Below, one piece after another: positions 46,944-57,452 of a stretch of DNA of 64,000 nt (position 1 is its first letter; every line of letters begins with the position of its first letter). The stretch is from Agroathelia rolfsii (Eukaryota; Basidiomycota; Agaricomycetes; Amylocorticiales; Amylocorticiaceae). A program made the position numbers and the translations under genes. The stretch spans positions 930,001 to 994,000 of the forward strand of contig JABRWF010000004.1 in the NCBI GenBank assembly GCA_018343915.1, given 5' to 3'. The notes under the pieces were generated by a model. It was not told where the DNA came from, did no database searches, and worked only from the letters and a program-made list of their open reading frames with translations.

Positions 46944-48834
46944 ATGACGGCAGTCATACAGAGACCGCACAGAGGATCCAGGATATCTTCATTTTATCCT
47001 GTAAAGGCATTGCCTCCGCTTTCAGCCCTCGAGAGCGCCTTTCAGCTTCAGGAATACATCTCTCTGCTCATTCGCCTCGACGTACACGATGTAGAAGCTA
47101 TTGTCTCTCTACCAAATGCTTCAATGTCTGCTAGTACTAGCCCGCCTGGAGATGCCTCTGAAGGTGTCGAGGGCGATAAAGAAGCCGCCGGTGTAGACGA
47201 AGCCTGCTGGATTTACGAACAACTACGGTATGCGGGCTCCTGGCAATCTCGCACATGAGCAGGTGCTTATGCCAAATTCTTCCCAGACGGCTGGCGCAAG
47301 ACCTTTCCCATCCTCTCATTACCATGCTGCAGCAAGAGTGCACGCGTGCATCCTGCCCAGAAATGAAGGCAGGCGAGTGGCAATACCTTTGCGTCGCTCA
47401 TGGGAACGATGGTACTATGGAGGTACTGCCCAGCATGTTCATGCGTGAATGAAAACGCTAATGTTCCCTTTTCAGCACTGCTGCGCTATCGACTACATCT
47501 TGCACACTCTAGATAGTGCTACGGCCCTTTTGAATTCACCACGTGCATTTCCGTCTCGGTGAGTTTTGATTTTCTGTAGCTTTTTTCTTTTCCTTCGGAT
47601 CGTAATTGAACGTGTTATTGTGCACCTTGTAGAATATCCATCCCACCTGCCTCAAACCGTCATTTTGCTTCACTTGCTCGTAGATTAGGCCGCATCTTTG
47701 CTCATGCTTATTTCCACCATCGCGAGGCTTTCGAACAAGCCGAGGCAGAATCTTCTCTCTACGCGCGATTCCTTGCGCTCACATCCAAATTCGACCTCGT
47801 CCCTCAGGAATTCCTCGTCATTCCTCCACGTCTCACACTCAGCCGTAGCAGGGGTGACGAAAATCCCGAGCCCCCGCGGCTGCTCGGCGCGTCCCTGAAC
47901 CCATCATACCACGACCGATTTGCAGGAAACACCTCCGAATCGGAATGGGAGAGGCAGACAAAGTCAAACGCCGCAGATATATCTTCCAACCATCTCTCCG
48001 CTCCTGCTGTCCCGAGTATTTCTGAAAGTCCTCGCAAGGTGGGACGGAACCGAACGGATACGATGGTCTTTAGCGAGGCTATCACTATTGCAGAGGAATT
48101 GGCCAAAGAATCCGAGGCTGAGAACAAACCGACGAATGAGATTGACGGAACGGTCATTGAGAACACGTTGGGTACACCAGATACCGGGTCTGTGCTCGAG
48201 ACGACTGCACCGGACGCTCCGCTGGAGGATGAAGCGCCAACCCATGAACCCGAAACTGAGTCTCACTCGCCGCTAAGGACGACGTCGGATATCGCGGACG
48301 CATCTGATCTACGACCACTTCCAGAGCCATTGACAGGTTGGATTTTCTTTTCCTCTTAATTGCACAGGCTCATGTATCTCTATAGATATTGAGCATCCAG
48401 AAGAGCACCTGCCTCCGACTATCGTGGAACCTGTGCAGGATGACGCACCCTTGGAACCTCCCGCTGTTACTGCTGAGCTAACGACGCCGGAGGCCAATGA
48501 AGAGACAGCTCCTGCGGCAGAACTTCCTGCAGAGGAGCCGTCAGTAGAAGCTCCTCCAGACAACTCTCAGGAACCTGATTCGGAAATCCATGAAACTCCG
48601 GAGACTCTTGATACCGACTCGGCGCTCTCTGAGCATGCACCCATGGAGGAAGACATCACGACCGAAGGCATGGCGACCCTTAATGAGGAGGAGACCTCAA
48701 AGGCTCCCGAAGGGAGCGAAGAAGAGCCTGCAGTAGTGGAAAACCCTGACGTCCTCACTCACGAGCAGCAGATCCCCGAGCCTAGTGAGACGCCTCAAGA
48801 AGAGAGTGTTGCCGCGGAGTCGTCCCAGTCTTGA
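46944..48834 (+). CDS. MOB-family protein, MOB4/phocein type, with long acidic tail
   Basis: Kinase-adaptor of the STRIPAK phosphatase-kinase complex, if it works as its relatives do (the fungal phocein homologue is called MOB3 in Sordariales). ATG 46944 (MTAVIQRPHRGS). The MOB domain spans about residues 90-260: WIYEQLR joins RLAQDLSHPLITMLQQEC, then CPEMKAGEWQYLCVAHGN, CCAIDYILHTLDSATALLNS and FAHAYFHHREAFEQAEAES. The Cys/His set for zinc (Cys-Cys...His-His) is present. The domain ends with FLVIPPR. A tail of roughly 300 residues follows, rich in Glu, Pro, Thr and Ser (repeated EEP/APA motifs), ending AAESSQS* at 48834. Four introns; about 560 residues, far longer than animal MOB4 (about 225), because of the tail. 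Confidence 0.92.
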
Positions 48835-49624
48835 TCAACTATAAATACATCTCATCCCATAAGACGAGTTTCTCTTGAAACATTTTCCAAAGCAAGAGAA
48901 AAACTGTCTTGGAATGGCTAGATACGCTCTTCCGAACGCGCCCCCTCCCCCCACGCCGGGTGTGTCCACGTAGCCCAAACGAGTACTTGCTCTCTGTGCG
49001 CTGATTTCCCTCACATATACCCTGTGATGATGGCCTTTGGCCTTCTCTGTGCATTCCTCCCATCTTTTCATTTACCACACGCCCCCACATGCATATTATA
49101 TGGGACCCTTGATTTGAACTTTCTTTTTCCTCTCCCGTTTCCGAGTATTGTTTTCACACTTTTTTTTATGTTTTCTTTTTGTTTCTGCACGCTGAGAATT
49201 ATGAGAATATGTTATCCATGTACATGTAGATTATCAGTGAAAAAATGACAAGTCTGCATGTCCTTGTTTGTATATTTGTGTTCTGAGCCAGCATAATCTT
49301 GTTTATGCCGCATGTGTGCTCGTGTGAGTTTGCGAAACTGGTTCAAAGCGTACAAGTAATTTATTTCCAACTGACGGGAAAAAAACTGGCAAGTGATTGC
49401 AATTCATTCACTTGAACGTGTCACTCACTGGTCATCCAGTTGCATTCGATTGAAAACAGAAGCTCGTTATACACACCAATAGATCATTTACATATACACA
49501 ACCAACCCAAGCAAGGTCTTACAAAAACACCACATCTCCACCACCCTCTCTAAAACACAAGTAAGCTTCTTAAAAAGAGTGCAAAGAAAGTCCAAATCCA
49601 TCATCCTCATTATTCTCTCCGCGA
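48835..49624. other. Convergent intergenic region
   Basis: About 790 bp holding the 3' ends of the MOB gene and the NFKBIL1-like gene. T-rich 49100-49180. No gene or repeat seen. Confidence 0.5.
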
Positions 49625-50782
49625 CTACGAAGCACCACCCCGATCCATCTCCAACGCGACCTTGCAGCTCTCCGTGACGAGCCTCATGCTGTCTAGAACA
49701 CGCCGCAGATCCTCCGGACGCACACGCTCCAGGACGCGCGTGAGTTTGTCGGGATGCCAGCGCAGCATCGTCGAGCGCAGGCGTTCTTTGCGCGTCACCC
49801 CCGCCTTGTTCGCCCCTCTCACTGCCAACGGGGCCGTCAGGAATTCAATTACGCCGTCGGGCGTCAGGCGGCCTGGTTTGCCACTACTACTAGCAGCACC
49901 AACGACATCATTGCCGTCCTCCGACGCGGGAAAGACAGGCCACGGGAAATCGGCATAGGACAACAACGAAGGCTCACTGGCATCCGATTCTGATTCCGGG
50001 GGAGAGGCAGGGGCAGATGTAGAGGTAGAGGTAGGAGTAGAGGAAGAGGAAGAGAATAATGCCTTGGCGCGCGCCTCGTACGACTCCCACGCGAGCATCA
50101 CTGCCCGTTCGCGTGCGCGCAGCGCGATCTCTTTGCGTGCCGCCTCCGTCCGCGCGCGGTCGCGTTTGCCGGAGGGCGTGCGGAGAATGCCGCCTGCACG
50201 GACCCACTCGAGTTCGCTCTCCTCTGCGAGTGCTTTTGATTGTTCGGGCAGTTGGCGGTGTTGGTGGGGGCCTGATTGGGGCTGTTGGTCCTTAGTTGTC
50301 CGAGATATGGAAGATGTGCCAGAGGCAGTGGTGTTGAAGCGATTCAAAGGTTTCGTACTGGATGACGAAAAGTCATTGCTAGTGGCGCCTGAAGATGATG
50401 AAGATGTTGCTGCTGAAGGAGACAAAAACGTAGAAGGAGTAGCAGTAGCACTCTTCCTATGAACGTCACGGTGGCGTGTCGTCAAAGGGGCGGCAACACC
50501 AGAATGATAACTCGAACCAGGTGGGAAGACAAAGTATCCAAGCGAGGTGTTCACAGCATCTTGGGTGTCTTTTTTATCTGCCGGGCCATTCTGGATTTTA
50601 CTAACGTTGGATGTAGATCCTAATTGCAGTGGTTGTGCCACGCCAGACTTCGAGGACCCAGTGCCAGCGGCAGGAGTCCTATTGTAATTCTCAAATAGTT
50701 TGGAAGGAGCTGTAGATCTAGAGCCGTTGTTGAGTTCGGTAGCACCTGTTCGATGTGCTGATGTCTTCGCTGAGATTGCCAT
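49625..50782 (-). CDS. NFKBIL1-like protein with J-type HPD motif
   Basis: Intronless 385-residue protein. ATG 50782 (MAISAKTSAHRTGATELNN). The first 190 residues are Ser/Thr/Pro/Asn-rich and low in complexity. The conserved part starts with ELEWVRAGGILRTPSGKRD and a basic alpha-helical run (RARTEAARKEIALRARERAV, AWESYEARAKAL), then ADFPWPVFP, and ends in a J-like segment: RKERLRSTMLRWHPDKLT with the HPD tripeptide, then RPEDLRRVLDSMRLV. In animals the NFKBIL1 C-terminus has a similar LRWHPDKF element. The fungal proteins are uncharacterised; chaperone recruitment through HPD is a guess, since the segment is shorter than a full J domain. Its promoter region contains the long palindrome at 50900-51328. 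Confidence 0.85.
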   Translation of the reverse strand: MAISAKTSAHRTGATELNNGSRSTAPSKLFENYNRTPAAGTGSSKSGVAQPLQLGSTSNVSKIQNGPADKKDTQDAVNTSLGYFVFPPGSSYHSGVAAPLTTRHRDVHRKSATATPSTFLSPSAATSSSSSGATSNDFSSSSTKPLNRFNTTASGTSSISRTTKDQQPQSGPHQHRQLPEQSKALAEESELEWVRAGGILRTPSGKRDRARTEAARKEIALRARERAVMLAWESYEARAKALFSSSSSTPTSTSTSAPASPPESESDASEPSLLSYADFPWPVFPASEDGNDVVGAASSSGKPGRLTPDGVIEFLTAPLAVRGANKAGVTRKERLRSTMLRWHPDKLTRVLERVRPEDLRRVLDSMRLVTESCKVALEMDRGGAS

Positions 50783-50817
50783 TCAAGCTGAAATTCTGAA
50801 GTCTTGTAAGTCGTGGA

Positions 50818-50835
50818 TTCAAGTTCAAACTTGAA
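50818..50835. repeat. Small inverted repeat in 5' leader
   Basis: TTCAAGTT and AACTTGAA flank two bases, about 36 bp upstream of the NFKBIL1-like ATG. It could fold in the 5' UTR; no known function. Confidence 0.4.
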
Positions 50836-50899
50836 GTTCGAAAGTTCAATTGGTTCAATTAACTTTTTTGGGCGGCGGAAACAAACTCCGGTTATAAAA

Positions 50900-51328
50900 G
50901 TTTCCGTGAATGTATTATTTTGCATACTATTTCAGTTACTTCCATACCGTTTCACTTCAAATAAAAATCCATGAGAGAACATTGATGTACCCCCTAGCCA
51001 CCTGTATAGTTAAAAGTCTGTAATTTGGCTGTAAAGGTATATATACTGAGAGTCAGCACCATAACAGCAATTTTATTTTGAAGCAAAACTATTTTCCTTG
51101 AGGCATACCATACAGCAATTACATGCTATAGAGAAAATAGTTTTGCTTCAAAATAAAATTGCTGTTATGGTGCTGACTCTCAGCATATATACCTTTACAG
51201 CCAAATTACAGGCTTTTAATTATACAGGTGGCTAGGGGGTATATCAATGTTCTCTCATGGATTTTTATTTGAAGTGAAACGGTGTGGAAGTAACTGAAAT
51301 AGTATGCAAAATATACATTCACGGAAAC
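50900..51328. repeat. Long near-perfect palindrome (197-bp arms, 36-bp loop)
   Basis: Left arm 50900-51096 begins gtttccgtgaatgtat and ends aaaactattttc. Right arm 51133-51328 is its reverse complement. By eye I count about six mismatches, i.e. roughly 97% identity. The spacer is 36 bp. If transcribed it would form a 197-bp hairpin. No ORF, terminal repeat or target-site duplication was recognised. It lies about 120 bp upstream of the NFKBIL1-like ATG and 385 bp beyond the AIM9-like stop. Confidence 0.9.
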
Positions 51329-51713
51329 GCGAGTATAATAAGGAAGCAAACACTGGCAGAGTAGAAATACATTTGAAATATGTACAAAGACAAGTAATGA
51401 CAAAAGTCTTGGTATGCATGATAAATGTAGAACCCGTACAGAAAAGAAAGAGATGCACCTGTAAGCATATATCGTATACTTGGTACCTGAGGAAGCTTAC
51501 TACACGATCCGTTTACTACTAACTACTAGAAGCTAATTTATAGTAAAGAACATCTTACACATTTTTTTAGTTTCTCTTTTTAATTGTCAATAATGACGAT
51601 CGCTCGCGATCCATAAATACGACCCGCCCTTGGTGGCATCGTCAAATAATAAAAAAAGCGTGAGTGGATGAACGCCCACAAATCCAGAGATCTTCCCTCC
51701 TTCACCATCGCTG

Positions 51714-54136
51714 TCACTCATCCTCAGCATCACTCTCTTCGCCATCATCATGCAGCCATCTTCTCGCCGGCGCGTGCTGTTTATCGCCCACAACCAACAG
51801 CGCCTCCAGCCTCCTTCCGAGCTCATGCCCGTTCGCAGCCGCCACGCTGCCAGTGGCAGCCGAGTCGACCACGAGCCCCTGCTCGAGCCGCTTCTGCTCC
51901 TTGAACACCGGTATACGATCGTTCACCGCCGCCTTGCGTCGTTTCTGCGACGAAACAAGAATTTCCTCTACCGAGAGCTCCGCCGGGTCCTCGCTCGTAT
52001 CACTTAGCGTGGACGGCTCCGAGAGCACCGGGCTCGGTTTCTTGTCGACGATACTACCTTTCCCGTTCGTTAAAACGGCAGTGCCGTTGACACCATTCGT
52101 AGCAGCAGGAGCACAAGTAGTGGCAGCAGCCACCGCCGCATCAGCAAACCACTCATGCTCCACCTCCTCCGGGCCGATGATAGTATCCGCAAGGCCTTCC
52201 TCCCACCCATCCCACTCGACGAAGCGATGCGCCATGCGGAGGCGGATGCCCTCCGCCTCGTGGTGGAGCCATTCGTGCGCAAGAGCGGACAGGTCCACCT
52301 CGCTCGGGGCCGCGAACGATGTCCAGCGGCGGATTTTGGTGGAAGACGACGAGTCGGATTTGCGCGTCGCGGCGAGGCGCGCGACGGCTTTGCGGAAGAG
52401 ATCTGCCGTGAACGGGCTCGAGTCGAGGAAGGCGGGCAGATGCGAGCATTGCCAGAGTGGGCGTGTCGTAGTGGATTCCCAGTCGATGATGCATGTCTAT
52501 GTGTGATAGAGAGAGAGTAGGTGTTACGATTGATACCCTCAAGTCTTAAAGTTGAAAAAAAAAAAAAACGCACAATCACAGTAGGATCCTCCTCATCCAC
52601 AAACACATTCTGCAAACTCAAATCATGACAATCCAGCCCAAACTCCTCCTGCTGACCACCGCCCTCGTGAGTGGCGCCCAACTTCTCCATGAGGGCCAGC
52701 CAGCGCTGCATCTCCTTCCGCACCAGCTGCTCCCTCTTTTGCATATGCGCCACCAAAAACGTGCCGCGCTGCATGCGCCTATAATCGCGATACATCATAT
52801 CGCCGGGTGTATCATCCTCGCTATCCTCCTCCAAGTCCCACTCATCTGACTCGTCGCTCTCGTCGCCAGGCAAGGCGCGCATGTGGTGATGCCGCGAGGC
52901 CTCGATGACATCCGGGTCCAAGTGCAGACGGTGCGGGGCCGCTTTTCCCTCGTTCTCGCGGATCACGGCGTCAATCTCGCGCTGCGTGCACGCGCGGAGG
53001 TAGTCCGCCGTCGACCGCCACGGGCCGCGGTTGATCTCGGTCGGGTGTACAAGGTCGCCGCGGTTGGTGCCGAAGAAGGGCCAGGAGACGATCTGGCCGA
53101 TGTGGAAGGATTGGCCGGGGAAGAGCGTCGTGGGCGATTTCGGTGCGGCTGCGGAGGCGGCCATGGAGGAGGATGGGGATGAAATGGAGGTGAGGGAGAG
53201 TTGAGAGGTGGCGACTTCGACTGTGGGGGTGAGTGACATTTGTGTGAGGGGTAGGAAGGCGAATGTGGGTATGATCCGTGGTGGCGGGCGTGGTGTGGGG
53301 GCTAATGAGGGTGTGGGTGATGTAGTGATGCTGTGTAGCGGCGATGTTAACGAGGGCGGCACGATCGATCCTGTAGGTCCACCGGCGTATAGCGAGCCGA
53401 GTTTGTTGAATCTGTGACCGAAGAGGGAGATGACCATGATAGCTAGGTTGTCTAACAGTTTCACGAGGTCATCGTGGCTCATAGTGTGGTACACTCGGGC
53501 TAATGGAATTCCCTTGGCCTAGATAATAGAACTGTGATCAATAAGAGAAGCACAAGAGAAGGCAGGCAAACAAACCTTGGACATGATGATGTACTCTCCA
53601 CCTAGGCGGTTATAGGGGTTCGCATCATAGTGGAAGACCTCTGGCACGGGTACGTCGGTATACTGGCGGAGGAAATTCATGGTGGCCACTTCAGATTCGG
53701 TCTTGATACGTGGCATATATCGTCGCGCGACACGGGCGACGATTTCGCGGCCATCTGCGAGGAGGACGAGGTATGCCTGGCGATCATGAGGTTAGCCACG
53801 ATGTTAAATGACGCGTCCAGGGGTTGTAAGGACTTGCCTTGTGGAATGTGCCTGTCAAGTGAAAGATTCGAGTTGGCAAAAAATGAGATAACGTATAATA
53901 TGGGTAGGAACTCAGGACTGACCAGAGCTAATAAAGTTGATGCGGACGACTTCAGATCCGACCTTTTCACGCACGACATCTTTGAGCAATCTGCGGTCGA
54001 CCTGGAAGGCGGCCATGGTGCCATGCATGGCTTTATCTGCTTGAGCTTCGCGAGCACGGTCGGCATGCTCGACATCCCAGTCCCACTTGACTGTCGCTGT
54101 CGTTTCAGCAAGAGGGAGGGCGTTATCAGGAGCCAT
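51714..54136 (-). CDS. AIM9-like phosphotransferase (APH/choline-kinase fold)
   Basis: Protein of the phosphotransferase-enzyme (APH) superfamily, close to fungal 'altered inheritance of mitochondria' AIM9-type proteins. The first in-frame ATG is 54136 (MAPDNALPLAETTATVKWDWD). The N-lobe includes FHKAYLVLLADGREIVARVA and the segments MPRIKTESEVATMNFL and GGEYIIMSKAKG, interrupted by short introns. The catalytic loop is CHDLSLQNVFVD (HD....N), and after an intron CIIDWES supplies the second Asp. Between the lobes sits a long insertion of roughly 230 residues (Pro/Ser/Thr-rich, then acidic DESDESDEWDLEEDSEDD). The C-terminus is Ala/Ser-rich and ends DGEESDAEDE*. About 710 residues. The role in mitochondria is family knowledge; no clear targeting peptide is visible. 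Confidence 0.88.
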
Positions 54137-55068
54137 GACGGACGACAATTAAAGCAGTTTATCTCTCTGAGGTGTCTAAAAGCAAGATAAAGTAATGCAA
54201 GAAGGGTATTATCTTGTTGATGATGGAAGAGAGAGAGAGAGAGAGAGAGAGAATGATAAGACCAGCCGGCGGGAACGTGGAAAAGAGACTGCGCAAGTGT
54301 TGCTACCCGCGATCGCAAACTATTCGTCACTCGTCATCATCAACCGTGGCTTATATATCACCGTGCTCGTTGCTCCGCCTTCGTTTATAATCCACCCGCT
54401 TCTTGGCAATCAGGTTCGATGTCGCCTACTCGCCTCGAATTTTCATTGTCGGTCTCGCTCTCTCGTTGCCAAGGGCGCCAGTGGTAGCAAACGTGGGACA
54501 TGGCCGTCTCTTAATCATCATCATCATCATCATCATCTTGCTCTCTCAGGTCCACAACAGAACAGAGCATCATCGACTTGCATTCGTAATGTGACAAGTT
54601 GCAATCGGCCATAAGTGTAGACAGTGCGGAGATGGATGCACCCCACATATGTATACATCCTTGGGTGTATGCGGCCCCAGCGGCGCTGTACACGGCTAAT
54701 GTCCGAGGATAAAATGCGGGTATATCTGGTGTGCGTATGCGTATGTGTGTATGGAAACAGAATATAACTGTCAATAGGGAAAGGAAAGGAGAACTTGGAG
54801 CAGAGAAACCAGAAAAAAAATAAGCTATGATACACTTCGCTTGTTTGCACCATTCCCGAGAGATTGGAAGGTGCCTACTATAATAAATTGACCCCAAGAA
54901 AAAATGCCAAGCCCGTTGCGGACAAGGGACGACGGGGAGCTGTAAGGCGACGCTAAAAAGCGTAGATCGCACATTACGGCACATGGATAAAGGGATATCT
55001 ACCCGTCGGTCTTGCATAGTAACAATCATCAGCTATACTCACGAAGGATTGTACAAAAAAAAAAATAC
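54137..55068. other. Intergenic region, AIM9-like to F-box gene
   Basis: About 930 bp. It contains (GA)12 at 54229-54252 in the AIM9-like promoter and a short ATC repeat near 54513-54537. Frames opposite (54195-54614 and 54511-55029) are repeats-driven and not called. Confidence 0.5.
54229..54252 (+). repeat. (GA)12 microsatellite
   Basis: Uninterrupted GA dinucleotide run, about 95 bp upstream of the AIM9-like ATG. It reads as a CT tract on the coding strand, a common feature of fungal promoters. Confidence 0.9.
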
Positions 55069-57068
55069 TCACTTTCCAAACGAGCCTGTACAAACCACCT
55101 CCTCCACACGCTCATTCAACCACTGAATCACATCCTCACCCACATTCGCGCACTCGCTCAACTCGACCTTCTTTAGCCGCGCAGGTCCTATAATCCCAGA
55201 CCCAGACCCCGCCGCCGCCGCCGCCATGGCAGGTGTAGGGTTGCGCGCCTCGATCATCCTCACCAGTTTCAACACCGCATCACCCGCAAAGTGACAATTC
55301 CTCAACCCGAGCGATGTCAACGCCGCGCACACACTACCACCACCGTTATCAATACCCACACTCGGTCCACCACCACCACCACCACCACCTCCCACTCCTC
55401 CAATCTCACCGGCCGCACCGAGATTACTCGCGTCCGTCAATACTTCAAACAGGCTCTCGAACGGCACCGAGCCGACGCGGAGACTGCGCAGACTACCCAG
55501 CTCAGCGAGCAGCGCCCAGGAGGAGATCAACCCCGTAGGCTGGTACCACATCGACGTCGGCGGGCCGTCGAACGCGATCGAGAGATACTCGAGCGCATGC
55601 GTCGCGTTCGAGCGCGAGAGCAGGTTCGTGACAGTATCCTCGACCGGCTCCGCACGCGTGTCGATGTCGAGCGTAAGTGCGCGGAGCGCGGGCAGGACGA
55701 GGCAGTCGACGAGCTGAGAGAGGAGAAAGTGCCCGCCCAGGTTCAGGTCCGTCAGCGCGGGCAGGCAGGTGAGCGAGAGTGGGAGGATGTGTGGAAGGAC
55801 GTTGGAGAAGTGGAGCGAGAGCGATTCCAGGCTCGGGTTGCCCGCAACAATGTTGAGGATCCGGTCGAGGGAAAGGTTGACGATGGGCAGCGAGCGAATG
55901 GAGAGGTTCGTCAGGTTCGAGCGTAGGACGGGCGAGGACCACTTGAAGGGTGCGTATTGCAGCGTAAGCGAGCGTAGCTTGGGCAACAAGACCTCCGACG
56001 TGCCCGAGAGTAGCCATGGCCAGTCTGCGTAGTACCCGTGCTCCAAGCACGACACCTCGAATTCATGCAAAAGAGGGGCGTCCCCTACAATAGGAGATAG
56101 ATAATCTGAGCATCACAATGAATAAAGGAAGTATAAGAATACAAACCATTGATACTCTTGAGTGCAGCAACACTCGCAAATTGCTTCTCGAACCGGAATA
56201 CAAATCGCTCCCACCGATACATTTGCTGCACGAGGTAATAGATCGCGATGTGTCCCCAATGGTTCCCACTATGGTAGGCACTCGACTGCGCCGCCACCGC
56301 CGGTGACTGAGACAGATGGGCGGCTGACGGTGGGCCCTGCTGCGCCCACACGGGCGGCGGCACCGTCAGCAACGGCGGAGGTGTCAGGACTGTCCCATGC
56401 AGCGGAGGCGGGGGCGGGGGCGCGGATGAGAGCAGTCCCGGCACGGATGGGAAAGCCCACAGCGGCGGTGACGAGCGGCGGCCCCGGGCTTGGTTAGACC
56501 GGTCTGCAGCGTCTTGTCGTTCTCCTTTGGTGACCTGCAGTGTAATTTCGATGTCGAGCGGGACATGTCTCCCTGATCGTTCGAGCCATAGTCGAATGCA
56601 GTCTGGAGAGGTCTGGGGTGTTGTGGAAAGGTGGATCTTGCCAGACAACAATAGGTTCAGTTTTGGCATGGCGCGGGAGAAGGGGAGGGAAGGGGATAAT
56701 GTTATTACCTTTCTCCACATCATAGGCATCGACAGCACCAGACGCCTCCAATGCGCAGACACCGCACTCAGCGTCCACGCAACATCGACACGGTCGTCAA
56801 AGCAATGATAGAACACCAGGCGGAGGAGTTCATCGGGTAGACGACGCACAGGGGCCACATACGCCCGCGTCCTGTCTATTCTCTCAAGGAGCGTCTTGCG
56901 CTCCTCCTGCATGTGCTCGATGCTGCGCTGCGATTCTGCGACGAGCTCGGCGAGCGTGCGCTCGGCAGAGAATATGCGGGCGTCGAGATCACTTAATGTG
57001 CTTTCTTGGGCTTGTAGCTCGAGCCGGGCAGACTGCAGAGCTATGGAATTTGGCATGCCTGCAGACAT
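55069..57068 (-). CDS. F-box protein with leucine-rich region
   Basis: Probable substrate receptor of an SCF ubiquitin ligase. The first ATG is 57068 (MSAGMPNSIALQSARLELQ); upstream in-frame TTG reading is ignored. A coiled-coil-like segment (LSDLDARIFSAERTLAEL) precedes the F-box: PVRRLPDELLRLVFYHCF, then VSAHWRRLVLSMPMMWRKV. A Pro-rich stretch (runs of P near 56370-56420) follows. After an intron near 56070-56145 come leucine-rich repeats (LPKLRSLTLQYAPF, LTNLSIRSLPIV, NPSLESLSLHFSNV, LPALTDLNLGG, LPALRALTLDI). A poly-Gly insertion (nine Gly, 55360-55395) interrupts the LRR part. It ends CTGSFGK* at 55069. Two introns (near 56705 and 56100), about 620 residues. Target proteins unknown; such F-box/LRR genes are numerous in agaricomycetes. 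Confidence 0.88.
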
Positions 57069-57452
57069 AGCGCCTTGCCTGTGGATTGTATGGAAGTTAG
57101 TGGTCAAGTGTAATCGTCAGTAGGCAAGCGAGCTGAATGTGTATATTAAGGAGCAATGAAATACCAGGCTATTGGGCAGAGTGGCAATGCTGTTGTCCCC
57201 TGTCTTCTTGCTCACTTGCTCATATCCCTCCTCTCATCATCTACGTAAAAAAAAACTATACCAAGGAGATGGGATTGCACGTTAACTAATCATTATACTA
57301 CCTTGTACAACTAGTACATAAACATCATTTCTCCGTGATTGATAATATGACGCCTATAATCCCTTGTGATCAACTAGAATGCATGATTGTCCCATGATAT
57401 TGATATGTGGCACATGATAACCAATTAGTATCTGTGCGCCATGTAATAGTAC
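57069..57452. other. Intergenic region, F-box to FAP1
   Basis: About 380 bp, AT-rich with an A8 run near 57248. It holds the F-box promoter and FAP1 3' UTR. Nothing else seen. Confidence 0.5.

Larger units (their letters stand above)
50783..51713. other. Intergenic region with long palindrome
   Basis: This region separates the NFKBIL1-like start from the AIM9-like stop. The palindrome at 50900-51328 fills half of it. The rest is AT-rich and contains a small inverted repeat (50818-50835) near the NFKBIL1-like leader. No gene called. Confidence 0.7.

Noticed and set aside
51664..52506. 280-residue plus-strand ORF
   Set aside because: It is antisense to the AIM9-like gene, whose minus-strand exons carry clear catalytic motifs; the plus frame is Ser/Ala-rich shadow translation of GC-rich DNA.
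52070..52570. Alternative C-terminus of the AIM9-like protein by intron read-through
   Set aside because: The frame stays open through the intron but becomes Arg/Ser-rich non-family sequence, while the spliced form restores the CIIDWES motif.
55291..55926. 211-residue plus-strand ORF
   Set aside because: Antisense shadow of the F-box/LRR exon; Arg/Thr-rich composition from GC-rich codons and no family motif.
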